A DNA stretch of 64,000 bases from Algoriphagus marincola DSM 16067 (GCF_000429405.1 NZ_AUBU01000002.1:496001-560000), one strand, 5' to 3'. Shown: positions 25,527 through 34,084, counted from the first letter of the stretch. Numbers and translations are program-made. The notes: generated by a model from the letters alone, not told the origin.

Positions 25527-27361
25527 AGTTGGATTTTTAAGTTTAAATGAATGGATCTACCCGGCATAGGTCTCAGGTAGAGCACTTGATATGATTTGTT
25601 GAATAAATTTTCGATTCTCAAAGAAATAGGCACTTGTACAGGGCCAAGCCAGAGCTTTTTGTAATTCAAATGCAGCTGGGTGAGCGAGTATGCATCCATG
25701 ATTCTGGAATGGTCGAGCGTTGTCGCCCTCTGGCCGATATATTGGGAGCTCAGACGGAATGAGTATCCGTCCCGAATCAATTCTACACCACCTTGCGCCT
25801 GATGTACGGGAGTGTAGGGGAGCTGTCTGTTCCAAAACGTTGGAGATTCTTCTGAATTCGATTGATTGATGGCTTGGGTGTAATTGTATGCCAAATCGAT
25901 TTTAAGTCTAGTAGAACCCATAGCGAATTCAGTCCCGCCTGCCCATTCAATTCCGGTATTTCTTACTCGTCGAATATTATCGGGAGACCATATGGCTCCC
26001 TTTGGTATCCAGATGATCCAGTTTTCTACATCCATGGCGAAAAATGTAAGTTCTGAATGGAAAAAGCCTTTATTCCATCTCAGGCCAGTTTCTCCCTGCC
26101 AGCTTTCTTCGGGAAGTAATTCTGGATTGCCGCCAGGTTCCCAAAAACGATCATTGAGCGTGGGTACTTTCAGTCCTTTGGAAACAGATGCTTTTAGCGA
26201 GAAAGATGGGCTTAAAATCCAATCCATGCCCAATGAAGGAAGCAAAGGCTGCCATTTTTGATCCACCACCAATTGCCGAAGGTTCAAGAAAAGGTTGATA
26301 TTATTTAGCCCGGAAAACCTGATGAATTGATAGGTCTCCAGTCTTTGGTCTGTAGATGAATAGGTAGATAGGTTTCCTTGAATGTGTGTTCCCCGACTCC
26401 CTAGCCTGATTTTCCATTCTTTGCCGATTTCCCCTTCCCAATCACCACTCAGGAAAAAGCTGGAGGTTTGGATGAAGGATTGGTTGAAGACTTGATCGTC
26501 TCTGACCCAACCTGAGCGTATTTCTAAGCTACTTTTGTTCCAGAATTTTAAATACGCTAGGGATAGTCGAAAGCTTTGATCCTCTTGGATGTCCTGAGTA
26601 CTTGAACCCATGGGGGGTTGGATTTTCCGATCGGCTTCATTGTACCAAAAGGAGGTATTTAATCTCTGGCTGGGATTGATTCTCCAAGCAATATCCTGTT
26701 GGATTCCTTTCTGGGAAAAGGCGGCATGCGTCTGGGTTTTTTCGGGTGTTCCTGGTAAAGATAGGTCTCTAAAAGTGTAATCGTTTTCAGCCTTTTGGGA
26801 ATAAATCTTTGTCTGAAAAGCTAATTTTTCTCCAGAAAATCCAGCTTGAAATGCAGTGGCACTTTGTCCAAAACTACCAACTTCCTGGCTGATTGAGGCG
26901 GTTGGACTTTCTTGAAAATTGGCTTGACTTTGCAGGAGAATAGAACCTCCCAATGCTTCATTTCCCAAAAGAGCACCATCTGAGCCGAAGATCAAGTCGA
27001 TTCGGTCAGGCGCTGCCAATGGGATGATTGAAAGATCACTTTGGCCCAAAGAAGGACTATTGATTGGGATCCCATTCCAAAAAACGGCCGTGTGCCCAGC
27101 AGAAGTCCCACGAAAATTGGGTGAAGCAAGCATTCCTGGTCCATATTGACGGATAAAAAGAGGGCTTTTTTCCTGCAACAGTTCGCTTAGGCTCCTTGAT
27201 TGATAGTTTTCAAGTGCGGCTTTGTCCCAGTTGAGCTGCTTTTTGCCTAGCCCAAATGTTTCAAAAACAGCCGCATTTACCTCAATTTCCTGAAGTCGTA
27301 CCGTGTCTTGCTGCTCGGCTTGGAAGCCAAACAGACTAAGTACCCATACAAATAAAATCAT
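25523..27361 (-). CDS. btuB: TonB-dependent outer-membrane receptor for cobalamin (BtuB-like)
   Basis: 612 residues, the usual size of BtuB-type receptors. Signal peptide to about residue 15, a short TonB-box region, plug domain (SELLQEKSPLFIRQYGPGMLASPNFRGTSAGHTAVFWNGIPIN, given here only to locate it at about 57-100; key parts are RGTSAGHT and GNEALGGSI), then a 22-strand barrel ending with LRIENLFNKSYQV and a final amphipathic strand. Ligand assignment comes from the cobalamin riboswitch in its leader and from btuFCD transcribed divergently. The downstream BtuG-like lipoprotein gene overlaps by 4 bases. Confidence 0.9.
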   Translation of the reverse strand: MILFVWVLSLFGFQAEQQDTVRLQEIEVNAAVFETFGLGKKQLNWDKAALENYQSRSLSELLQEKSPLFIRQYGPGMLASPNFRGTSAGHTAVFWNGIPINSPSLGQSDLSIIPLAAPDRIDLIFGSDGALLGNEALGGSILLQSQANFQESPTASISQEVGSFGQSATAFQAGFSGEKLAFQTKIYSQKAENDYTFRDLSLPGTPEKTQTHAAFSQKGIQQDIAWRINPSQRLNTSFWYNEADRKIQPPMGSSTQDIQEDQSFRLSLAYLKFWNKSSLEIRSGWVRDDQVFNQSFIQTSSFFLSGDWEGEIGKEWKIRLGSRGTHIQGNLSTYSSTDQRLETYQFIRFSGLNNINLFLNLRQLVVDQKWQPLLPSLGMDWILSPSFSLKASVSKGLKVPTLNDRFWEPGGNPELLPEESWQGETGLRWNKGFFHSELTFFAMDVENWIIWIPKGAIWSPDNIRRVRNTGIEWAGGTEFAMGSTRLKIDLAYNYTQAINQSNSEESPTFWNRQLPYTPVHQAQGGVELIRDGYSFRLSSQYIGQRATTLDHSRIMDAYSLTQLHLNYKKLWLGPVQVPISLRIENLFNKSYQVLYLRPMPGRSIHLNLKIQL

Positions 27362-27489
27362 GCCTGATCGAATGAAAATGGTTCAATCGATTCGGGCTTG
27401 AAGAGAAATGGGAAGATATGAATCTTGCAAAGGATCCAAAGAGCCTTTGAATGCATGTCTTCTTCGCTTTTCCTCCGAAAGCACAGAAT

Positions 27490-27675
27490 CTTGTCAGAAT
27501 TAGGCAGGTCTCCTGGCTCGTTCTACTTTTACGGCCTTCTCAAGTCATGTTCAATCGACTCAATGGCATGGTTTGCAAAAGCTTCTTCAGAACTTACAGT
27601 TGCGGGGACAGCTCCGGTATTTCACCGGATTCCCTTTTAATCCTGGATTTTCGCTGAAAATCAGGAACCTTATTC
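27490..27675 (-). promoter_or_regulatory. Cobalamin (B12) riboswitch
   Basis: Read on the minus strand, the leader contains AAGGTTCC (about 27671), then GGGAATCCGGTG-type P3 arm and its pairing partner (27634-27611), the CTGTCCCCGCAACTGTAA core (to about 27596), and the B12 box AGCCAGGAGACCTGCC (27518-27503). These are the conserved landmarks of the AdoCbl riboswitch, in the right order and spacing. It lies 130 bases upstream of the btuB start and would repress receptor synthesis when B12 is plentiful. The remaining gap (27362-27489) is its expression platform region; 27689-27775 holds the divergent btuF leader. No riboswitch is seen on the plus strand. Confidence 0.95.
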
Positions 27676-27680
27676 TTTCA

Positions 27681-27688
27681 CAAACATA
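27681..27688 (-). promoter_or_regulatory. -7 promoter element of the riboswitch-btuB transcript
   Basis: TATGTTTG on the minus strand matches TAnnTTTG and sits about 10 bases ahead of the first conserved riboswitch element, so the transcript would start just where the aptamer begins. The -33 element is not clear. Confidence 0.6.
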
Positions 27689-27775
27689 AGCGACTTTTTG
27701 CCGGGTGAAAAGAAGTAGTTGAAAAAAATTTTGTTCTATGAAAGGCAATACACTTACTTTGAATCGATTAATGAC

Positions 27776-28918
27776 ATGAATTTGAGACCGATTCACCAAA
27801 TTTTCTTCTTTTTAGTCATAGTTTTTAGCAGCTGTCAGTCTCCAAAAACTGAGATGATTGGCTTAGAAACTGTCCCCTTGACCTATGCCAAAGGCTTTGA
27901 AGTTCAGAAGGGGGAAGGTTTTTGGATTTTGGAAGTCAATCAGCCTTGGACAGGAGCGGATAAATCTTATCGTTATTTGATTTTAAATGAAGAGGTTGAG
28001 AAGCCTGAGCTTGAAGTTGACGCAGTGGTGAAGCTCCCTGTCGAGCGGGTGATTTTGACTTCTACCACTCAAATTCCACATTTGGATTTGCTAGGTGACA
28101 CAGATAAGTTGATTGGCTTTCCCAATTTTGATCTGATTTCTTCCCAAAAGGTTTGGGGACAAATTGAATCAGGAATGATGACTGATTTAGGCTCAGGACC
28201 ATCTGCCAATCTTGAAATGATGATTGATTTACAGCCTGATTGGGTGATGATTTCTACGCTTGGTGAGGATTTAAGGCAATTGGATTTGTTGGGGCAATCA
28301 GGCGTTCCTGCACTGATTAACGGAGAATATGTGGAGCAGCATCCACTGGGAAGGGCAGAGTGGATCAAGTTTACTGGAATTATGTTGGGTAAATATGAGG
28401 AGGCTATCAGGGTCTTTGAAGAAATCGAAATGGCCTACCAAGAAGCTGAGGCATTAATCAAAAACCAAACTAATTTGAAAAGGCCAAAAGTCTTGTCAGG
28501 AGTGCTTTATGAAGATGTCTGGTACGTACCTGGAGCGGATAGCTGGGGTGCGAAAATTCTCCAAAATGCAGGTGGAGATTATGTCTTTTCGGATCAAGGA
28601 GGAAGCGGGAGCATACAGTTGAGTTATGAATATGTGCTCGATCATGCAATGGAGGCCCCAAATTGGATTGGCTCAGCCGACTTTGAAAGTGTAGAGCAAA
28701 TGGGAGATGCTGAGCCGAGGTATCGTGCCTTTCAAGCATTCCAGAATGGATCCATTTATACCTACACCAAAAAGAAGGGACCAAAAGGAGGATTGGAGTA
28801 TTTTGAGTTGGGTTATGTTCGGCCTGATTTGGTTTTGAAGGATTTGATCAAAATTCTCCATCCACAGCTTTTGCCAGGCTATGATTTGTATTTTTATCGT
28901 CAACTCGATGAAAACTAA
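27776..28918 (+). CDS. btuF: Cobalamin ABC transporter substrate-binding lipoprotein
   Basis: 380 residues from the ATG at 27776, chosen because it gives a clean lipoprotein signal (VFSSC, Cys20); the frame is open 19 codons further upstream. Helical-backbone periplasmic binding protein of the Fe-siderophore/B12 class: PVERVILTSTTQIPHLDLLGDTDKLIGFP near residues 90-120, DLQPDWVMISTLGE, and a C-terminal lobe ending in ELGYVRPDLVLKDLIKILHP. The adjacent permease and ATPase genes and the divergent B12 riboswitch argue for cobalamin rather than iron. It overlaps the permease gene by 11 bases. Confidence 0.87.
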   Translation: MNLRPIHQIFFFLVIVFSSCQSPKTEMIGLETVPLTYAKGFEVQKGEGFWILEVNQPWTGADKSYRYLILNEEVEKPELEVDAVVKLPVERVILTSTTQIPHLDLLGDTDKLIGFPNFDLISSQKVWGQIESGMMTDLGSGPSANLEMMIDLQPDWVMISTLGEDLRQLDLLGQSGVPALINGEYVEQHPLGRAEWIKFTGIMLGKYEEAIRVFEEIEMAYQEAEALIKNQTNLKRPKVLSGVLYEDVWYVPGADSWGAKILQNAGGDYVFSDQGGSGSIQLSYEYVLDHAMEAPNWIGSADFESVEQMGDAEPRYRAFQAFQNGSIYTYTKKKGPKGGLEYFELGYVRPDLVLKDLIKILHPQLLPGYDLYFYRQLDEN

Positions 28919-29933
28919 CCAAAACGCTTTCTTTTTTATTTTAGCTGCAGTAGCCCTAGTCTTTCTGTTTCTGATCAACCTGGGCTTGGGCTCGGTCTCC
29001 ATTCCGGTCGACACCATACTTTCGGGCCTATTCACGGGAGAATGGGAGAAATCATCTCATCGTGAGATTATCTTGAATTATCGATTTCCGAAATCCCTGG
29101 TAGCAGTCATGGCTGGAATCGCACTCAGTCTAAGTGGTCTTCAGATGCAAACCTTCTTTCGAAATCCATTGGCAGGCCCCTACGTGCTTGGAATTAGTTC
29201 TGGAGGAGGTTTTGGAGTTGCGATACTTCTTTTGGCGGGTTCCTTTTTGGGTTTTTCCGGAATAGTGATTTCCTCTTGGGCCACTGCCATAGCAGGGATT
29301 CTTGGTGCAGTTTCAGTATTGGCTTTGGTGAGTTTGGTGGCTTGGCGAGTCAGGGATAGCATGACACTTTTGATCGTAGGAATTATGTTTGGAGCTGCTG
29401 TTTCGGCTATCATTTCGGTATTGGCCTTTTTTTCCGAAGCAGAGGCATTGAAGCTTTACACCATTTGGTCGATGGGAAGTCTGGGTGGCCTTGGGTGGAA
29501 TCAAGTTGGGCTTTTGGGACTTTTACTGGCAATTGGAGCTTTTCCTTTGCTGTTGGCGACACGCTCATTTAATGCATTACTTCTTGGAGAGACCTATGCC
29601 GAAAGCATGGGGATCAATCCAGTTCGATTACGCTGGTTGGTGATTATTAGTACTGGGATTTTAGCAGGGAGTATCACCGCATTCTGTGGTCCTATTGCCT
29701 TTGTGGGAATAGCTGTTCCCCATTTGGCCAGGTTGGTTTGGAAAAGTGCAGATCATCGGATATTGTTTCCCGGTTCGGCATTACTAGGAGCTGGGCTTCT
29801 TTTACTTTGCGATACCATCGGACAACTTCCGGGTTCGGCCCAGACCCTTCCGATCAATGCGGTCACCTCATTGGTAGGAGCTCCCGTTGTGATAGCATTG
29901 GTTCTAAAAAGAAACTTCAGTAAAGAATTTTGA
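28908..29933 (+). CDS. btuC: FecCD-family ABC permease, cobalamin importer
   Basis: 341 residues from the ATG at 28908 (an earlier TTG is less likely). About ten membrane helices of the BtuC/FecCD fold. Hallmarks: LNYRFPKSLVAVMAGIALSLSGLQMQTFFRNPLAGPY split here as RFPKSLVAVMAG and SLSGLQMQTFFRNPLA (about 50-90), the ATPase-contact loop around GETYAESMGI (about 230), and GPIAFVGIAVPHLAR (about 265). It overlaps btuF by 11 bases, and btuD begins one base after its stop, so the three genes form one operon. Confidence 0.93.
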   Translation: MKTNQNAFFFILAAVALVFLFLINLGLGSVSIPVDTILSGLFTGEWEKSSHREIILNYRFPKSLVAVMAGIALSLSGLQMQTFFRNPLAGPYVLGISSGGGFGVAILLLAGSFLGFSGIVISSWATAIAGILGAVSVLALVSLVAWRVRDSMTLLIVGIMFGAAVSAIISVLAFFSEAEALKLYTIWSMGSLGGLGWNQVGLLGLLLAIGAFPLLLATRSFNALLLGETYAESMGINPVRLRWLVIISTGILAGSITAFCGPIAFVGIAVPHLARLVWKSADHRILFPGSALLGAGLLLLCDTIGQLPGSAQTLPINAVTSLVGAPVVIALVLKRNFSKEF

Positions 29934-29934
29934 A

Positions 29935-30912
29935 ATGGATCAGGTATTAACAGGTAAAAATCTATCACTGGGCTATGAAAAAGGCCAAGATCGAAAGGTG
30001 ATTTTATCTGACCTGAATTTTCAGCTCTACTCAGGACAGTTGACCTGTCTTTTGGGTCCAAATGGTGTGGGAAAGTCTACCTTGGTCAAGGCGATTTTGG
30101 GTCGAATCAGGCCTTTTGAAGGGGAGATTAAACTTTTGGAAAAATCACCTGTAGACTATCCAAGAGAAAAGCTTTCCAAGAAATTATCGGTAGTACTCAG
30201 TGAACCGATCATTCCGGCACAGATGACTGTCGAGCAATTGGTAGGATTGGGAAGAACTCCCTATCTAAAGTGGAGCGGGACCTTGTCTGAACTGGACAGG
30301 AAATATGTGAATGAGGCGCTGGTCGCTACCAAAATGGATTTTCTCCGGAAAGAGAGACTCGGTGAGTTGTCCGACGGCCAACGTCAAAAGGCAATGATTG
30401 CTCGGGCTTTAGCTCAAGACGGGAAGGTCATTATTTTGGACGAGCCTACCTCCCATTTGGACCTGGTGAATAGGCATGAGATTATGTTCCTGCTTCAGGA
30501 GATCGCCAAAAGCCAAGATAAGGCTATCCTTGTAGTAACCCATGATTTGGATATTGCGATTGAGACAGCCCATCAGTTATGGTTGATGAATTGTGGGAGT
30601 CCGCTGATCGCAGGCCTGCCTGAAGATTTGATCCTGAATGCACAGATCAACGAGTTGCTTCCAAAAGATAGATTCTTTTTTGATCCAAAAAGAGGGAAAG
30701 TCAACCTGCGCTCTGATGATTCAGGCTGGCAAATACAAGGCTCTGAGGACCTTGTTTTTTGGCTGGAAAAAGCCCTCAAAAAACGCAAATCTAGCTTTTG
30801 GACCGATGAGCGAATCCAAGTTCTAGATAATCCATTTCGAATTCAGGTAGGGGAGCGAATCTATCATTCAATTGCTGATTTTTTTGAAGAGTCCCCTTCT
30901 TCTTTGAGATAG
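29935..30912 (+). CDS. btuD: Cobalamin importer ATPase with C-terminal extension
   Basis: 325 residues, about 60-70 longer than ordinary BtuD/FecE ATPases. The ABC core has Walker A LGPNGVGKST (about 44-52), signature LSDGQRQKAMIARAL, Walker B VIILDEPTSHLD and the H-loop VTHDLD. After about residue 250 comes an extra segment (DSGWQIQG, EDLVFWLEKALKKRK, IQVGERIYHSIADFFEES) that resembles no transporter domain I know. It could regulate transport. It starts one base after the btuC stop. Confidence 0.9.
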   Translation: MDQVLTGKNLSLGYEKGQDRKVILSDLNFQLYSGQLTCLLGPNGVGKSTLVKAILGRIRPFEGEIKLLEKSPVDYPREKLSKKLSVVLSEPIIPAQMTVEQLVGLGRTPYLKWSGTLSELDRKYVNEALVATKMDFLRKERLGELSDGQRQKAMIARALAQDGKVIILDEPTSHLDLVNRHEIMFLLQEIAKSQDKAILVVTHDLDIAIETAHQLWLMNCGSPLIAGLPEDLILNAQINELLPKDRFFFDPKRGKVNLRSDDSGWQIQGSEDLVFWLEKALKKRKSSFWTDERIQVLDNPFRIQVGERIYHSIADFFEESPSSLR

Positions 30913-30941
30913 GTGATTATCTAAATCATAAAGAAAATTCA

Positions 30942-30949
30942 TATATTTG
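30942..30949 (+). promoter_or_regulatory. Probable -7 element of the MarR gene
   Basis: TATATTTG fits TAnnTTTG exactly, 17 bases before the ATG at 30967. Just after it TGTCA and TGACA (30949-30953 and 30967-30972 region) frame an AT-rich core that could be the regulator's own binding site. Confidence 0.45.
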
Positions 30950-30966
30950 TCACACTAATTATTTGT

Positions 30967-31416
30967 ATGACACAGGAGCAATTTGCCAAGTATTCATTTC
31001 TTCTCGATCGAACTGCCCGAAAGGTAAAACAATATGCCCAGCAGCAGTTTAAGCAGGGAGATTTTGATGTGACGGTCGATCAGTGGCTGGTTCTGAAAAA
31101 TCTTTCAGAATTTGGTCCGATGAGCCAAACCGAGTTGGCAAACTTGGTGTTCAAAGATCATCCGACCTTGACCAGGATCATTGATTTGCTTAGCAAAAAG
31201 GAATATGTAAAGCGTGTTCCTCATCCTCAAGATAGAAGGAGCTTTCAGTTGCACTTGACAGACTCAGGCGTGTCCAAAGTCACAGCCCTACGTCCAAAAA
31301 TCCTTCAAATTCGCGAAAAAGCTTGGGAGAATCTGAACGAAGAGGATTTTGAGGAGTTTAAGCGAATTCTGAATACCATTTATCAGAACCTTGGCGGTCA
31401 GGTGATGGAAGAATAA
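30967..31416 (+). CDS. MarR-family transcriptional regulator
   Basis: 149 residues, the standard length. Winged helix with DQWLVLKNLSEFGPMSQTELANLVFKDHPTLTRIIDLLSKKEYVKR shown here only by its landmarks: recognition helix DHPTLTRIIDLL (about 75-86) and wing DRRSFQLHLTDSG (about 97-109). MarR proteins usually repress their own gene and neighbours and respond to phenolics, oxidants or metals. There is no Cys in the ligand/dimer region, so thiol-based sensing is not indicated. It lies 72 bases upstream of the ferredoxin reductase gene, and a similar AT-rich motif precedes both genes. Confidence 0.93.
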   Translation: MTQEQFAKYSFLLDRTARKVKQYAQQQFKQGDFDVTVDQWLVLKNLSEFGPMSQTELANLVFKDHPTLTRIIDLLSKKEYVKRVPHPQDRRSFQLHLTDSGVSKVTALRPKILQIREKAWENLNEEDFEEFKRILNTIYQNLGGQVMEE

Positions 31417-31488
31417 TTATTTAGCATACTAATAATATTTATACGAACAAATTGGATTAACACGGGGTTTTCCCAAAAAATACCTATC

Positions 31489-32493
31489 ATGATTCAGACA
31501 GATCTTTGTATCATCGGAGCCGGCCCGGTAGGCCTATTTGCAGTTTTTGAAGCAGGCTTATTGAAAATGCGATGCCATTTGATTGACGCTTTACCGCAGG
31601 TGGGTGGTCAGCTTTCAGAGATATATCCTCAAAAACCAATTTATGATATTCCAGGGTACCCTGAGGTCAAAGCGCAGGAACTTGTGGATAATTTGATGGA
31701 GCAAATCAAGCCTTTCAAACCTACTTTCACTCTAGGAGAGCGTGTCGATCACTTAGAGAAGCAAGAGGATGGAAGCTATATCGTAACCACGAGCGATAAG
31801 ACTCAGGTTCATGCTCAAGTAATCGTTATTGCGGGAGGCTTAGGTTGCTTCGAACCAAGAAAGCCTGTTTTGGATAATTTGGAGACTTTTGAAGGCAAAG
31901 GAGTTACCTACATGGTGAAAAACCCGGAGACTTTCAGAGATAAGAATGTGGTCTTGGCAGGTGGAGGTGACTCTGCACTGGACTGGACCATTTATTTAGC
32001 TGATGTGGCTAAGAGAGTGACACTTGTTCACCGAAATGAGACCTTTAGAGGTGCTCCTGATTCTGCTGCCAAGGTTTTTGATTTGGCTAGTGAAGGAAAA
32101 ATCGATTTGATTCTTTCTGCAAACCTGAAAGAGATTTCCGGAAACGGAAAGTTGGATTCGGTGACGCTCACTGATAAAACCAAGACCGAATTTAAAATCG
32201 AAACCGATTATTTGATTCCGCTTTTTGGTTTGAGTCCAAAGCTTGGTCCCATTGCAGATTGGGGACTTTCTATTGATAAAAATGCCATTGAGGTGGATAC
32301 CCGAGACTATTCGACAGGAGTGGAGCGAATCTATGCGATCGGTGACATCAATACCTATCCGGGCAAATTGAAATTGATCCTTTGTGGTTTCCATGAAGCA
32401 GCGATCATGATGCATTCAGCCTTCAAATACGTGTATCCGGATCAAAAATTAAGTTTCAAATACACAACCGTGAATGGCGTCAATGCCTTTTAA
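31489..32493 (+). CDS. Ferredoxin-NADP reductase (thioredoxin-reductase-like type)
   Basis: 334 residues. FAD motif GAGPVGLFA (10-18), NADP motif AGGGDSALDW (about 156-165) and C-terminal YAIGDINTYPGKLKLILCGFHEA (landmark: GD at about 281). It resembles thioredoxin reductase but lacks the CxxC redox centre, which defines the YumC-type ferredoxin/flavodoxin-NADP reductases. The next gene is a 2Fe-2S ferredoxin 15 bases downstream, a likely electron partner. It would pass electrons between NADPH and the ferredoxin in the cytoplasm. Confidence 0.93.
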   Translation: MIQTDLCIIGAGPVGLFAVFEAGLLKMRCHLIDALPQVGGQLSEIYPQKPIYDIPGYPEVKAQELVDNLMEQIKPFKPTFTLGERVDHLEKQEDGSYIVTTSDKTQVHAQVIVIAGGLGCFEPRKPVLDNLETFEGKGVTYMVKNPETFRDKNVVLAGGGDSALDWTIYLADVAKRVTLVHRNETFRGAPDSAAKVFDLASEGKIDLILSANLKEISGNGKLDSVTLTDKTKTEFKIETDYLIPLFGLSPKLGPIADWGLSIDKNAIEVDTRDYSTGVERIYAIGDINTYPGKLKLILCGFHEAAIMMHSAFKYVYPDQKLSFKYTTVNGVNAF

Positions 32494-32496
32494 TTC

Positions 32497-32504
32497 TATC
32501 TTTG
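32497..32504 (+). promoter_or_regulatory. Possible internal promoter giving a near-leaderless ferredoxin mRNA
   Basis: TATCTTTG overlaps or follows the reductase stop and is followed by CGGCATG, with the ferredoxin ATG at 32509. Transcription from it would begin almost at the start codon. The CTTTGCGGCAT string recurs in the ABC-F promoter. A -33 element is not clear. Confidence 0.4.
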
Positions 32505-32508
32505 CGGC

Positions 32509-32832
32509 ATGGTAAAGTTTACAGTTGAAGATCAAGACGGCAATCGCCAAGAAGTAGAGGCTCCAACCGATATGGGATTCAGCCTCATGGAGATTTTAAA
32601 AGCCTCAGAATATCCCATTTTGGCGACTTGTGGAGGAATGGCCCTTTGTGCTACCTGCCATATCGAGATTCTCGAGGGACCGGATGAGCTAGGCGAGGCT
32701 ACCGATATGGAATTGGATCAACTGGAAAACCTACCGGAATATTTTCCCACTTCCCGACTTTCCTGCCAAATCCGGGTGTCGGATATGCTAGAAGGAGCGG
32801 TATTGAAGTTGCGTGGAGAGGATGTAGTCTGA
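32509..32832 (+). CDS. Adrenodoxin-type 2Fe-2S ferredoxin
   Basis: 107 residues. Cluster ligands Cys41, Cys47, Cys50 (CGGMALCATC) and Cys86 (RLSCQI) show the CX5CX2C...C spacing of adrenodoxin/ISC-type ferredoxins. The acidic stretch around residues 58-75 (EGPDELGEATDMELDQLE) is the usual partner-docking surface. It is most likely the electron acceptor or donor of the reductase encoded just upstream. A terminator follows 26 bases after the stop. Confidence 0.95.
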   Translation: MVKFTVEDQDGNRQEVEAPTDMGFSLMEILKASEYPILATCGGMALCATCHIEILEGPDELGEATDMELDQLENLPEYFPTSRLSCQIRVSDMLEGAVLKLRGEDVV

Positions 32833-32858
32833 TCAAAAGACAAATGATAAATTTCGCT

Positions 32859-32886
32859 AAGCCATCTGGAAACAGGTGGCTTTTTT
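32859..32886 (+). terminator. Intrinsic terminator after ferredoxin gene
   Basis: AAGCCATCTG pairs with CAGGTGGCTT (one T-G) around a GAAA tetraloop, followed by T residues. Confidence 0.88.
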
Positions 32887-32899
32887 GTTAAATTACTTC

Positions 32900-33634
32900 A
32901 TGCGTTTTCTTCTTGTTTTGTTTTTTCTGGGGATGAGTACTCGCCTTTTTGCATGTGAATGTACCTTTTTGCCCCTTGATGATGCTTTTAGAGTTTCGGA
33001 TTTTGTGGGAATTGGATTAGTTGAAAAAGTTTACGAGCAAGATCCTGCTACAAAATCCAAAAAGGTAGAATTTAAAGTCACCAAAATTTTTAAAGGAAAA
33101 GAAATAGACCATTTCTACTTTGGTTTTGACAATAATAATTTGTGTATGGGAGGAGACTTGGAAGAAGGGGAGAAATACCTTATGTACTTGCCCAAAGAAA
33201 ATGGGAGGCATATCACAAATCTATGTTTGGGTAGGCATTTCCCAGTTTGGTATCATTATGTTTTGAAAAGGGAATTGGAGATCCTTGAAATAGTTTCACA
33301 AACAAGGATTGATTTTTCTGATACCTTTTTGATCGAAAGTTATAAGAATGATTTTTTTGATAAAATTAGTGTATTCAAAATTCCAAAGCCTATAAATGAT
33401 TTTGGAGTATATGTAGTTAAATATTACTCTAAGTATTTATTGGAGATTCAGACACTAACAGGGTTTAATACGACAGCAGATAAACAAATTGAATCGATGA
33501 TTAGAAGGTCTATTTGGTATTTTGACCCCTGGTATGATAATAAAGTAAATTTCCCCGTTACGTTTTTATTGGTTTTGCGTCGCTATGATTCTTATGGAAA
33601 TCTTTATTCGATTGGTCGCTATGATAGCATGTAG
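32900..33634 (+). CDS. Exported NTR/TIMP-like domain protein
   Basis: 244 residues from the ATG at 32900. A signal peptide ends just before the Cys19-Glu-Cys21 pair (LFACECTFLPLDDAF). That start plus SDFVGIGLVEKV, VEFKVTKIFKG, CMGGDLEEGEKYLMYLP and NLCLGR matches the netrin/TIMP-like OB fold found in many bacterial secreted proteins. Cys residues at about 87 and 112 would form disulfides with the N-terminal pair. The C-terminal half (about 125-244) is not recognised. Role unknown; protease inhibition is a family analogy only. Confidence 0.75.
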   Translation: MRFLLVLFFLGMSTRLFACECTFLPLDDAFRVSDFVGIGLVEKVYEQDPATKSKKVEFKVTKIFKGKEIDHFYFGFDNNNLCMGGDLEEGEKYLMYLPKENGRHITNLCLGRHFPVWYHYVLKRELEILEIVSQTRIDFSDTFLIESYKNDFFDKISVFKIPKPINDFGVYVVKYYSKYLLEIQTLTGFNTTADKQIESMIRRSIWYFDPWYDNKVNFPVTFLLVLRRYDSYGNLYSIGRYDSM

Positions 33635-33701
33635 TATTTTCCGGGGGTTTGTATCGTTTTTTGACTCAAAATCGTATTGAAGGTAAGGTTTTTAGATAAT
33701 C

Positions 33702-34082
33702 ATGAAAATAAATTACGGTTTAGTTCTTTTGCTTTTTCTTTCTGCCTGCTTTGCTTTTGAGGGCGAGCAAAAGGTAGATCTTGCCACTGAAATGGCTCTT
33801 CTTCGACAAGAAATTGATGAGCTTGCCCAATCGAAGACCTGTTTGGATGCTGAAGAGTGGAATTTTACCCCTTTAGGAAGTAAGCCTTGTGGAGACCCGT
33901 GGGAATACATTGCCTATCCTAAAAGTATCAATGTTCCAGAGTTTTTAGCGAAAGTCAAGCGATACAATGAGCTTCAGGAACAGGATAATATTCAGAACAA
34001 TCGTTTTTCGGACTGCATGTATGTTTCTCCCCCTAAATCCGTGATATGCCAGGAAGGAAAACCAGTTTTCGTCTATGAATAG
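33702..34082 (+). CDS. Small Cys-containing lipoprotein of unknown function
   Basis: 126 residues. Lipobox LFLSAC puts lipid on Cys16. A short helical segment (MALLRQEIDELAQSKTC) is followed by a Trp/Cys-containing region (EEWNFTPLGSKPCGDPWEYIAYPKS) and Cys pairs near the end (DCMYVSPPKSVIC), suggesting two disulfides. Proteins of this pattern occur as hypothetical lipoproteins in Bacteroidetes. It is closed by a terminator. Confidence 0.7.
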   Translation: MKINYGLVLLLFLSACFAFEGEQKVDLATEMALLRQEIDELAQSKTCLDAEEWNFTPLGSKPCGDPWEYIAYPKSINVPEFLAKVKRYNELQEQDNIQNNRFSDCMYVSPPKSVICQEGKPVFVYE

Positions 34083-34084
34083 GT

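Noticed and set aside
27689..27775. Second cobalamin riboswitch for btuFCD
   Set aside because: The plus-strand leader is short and contains no B12 box or matching P3 elements; the conserved motifs all read on the minus strand.
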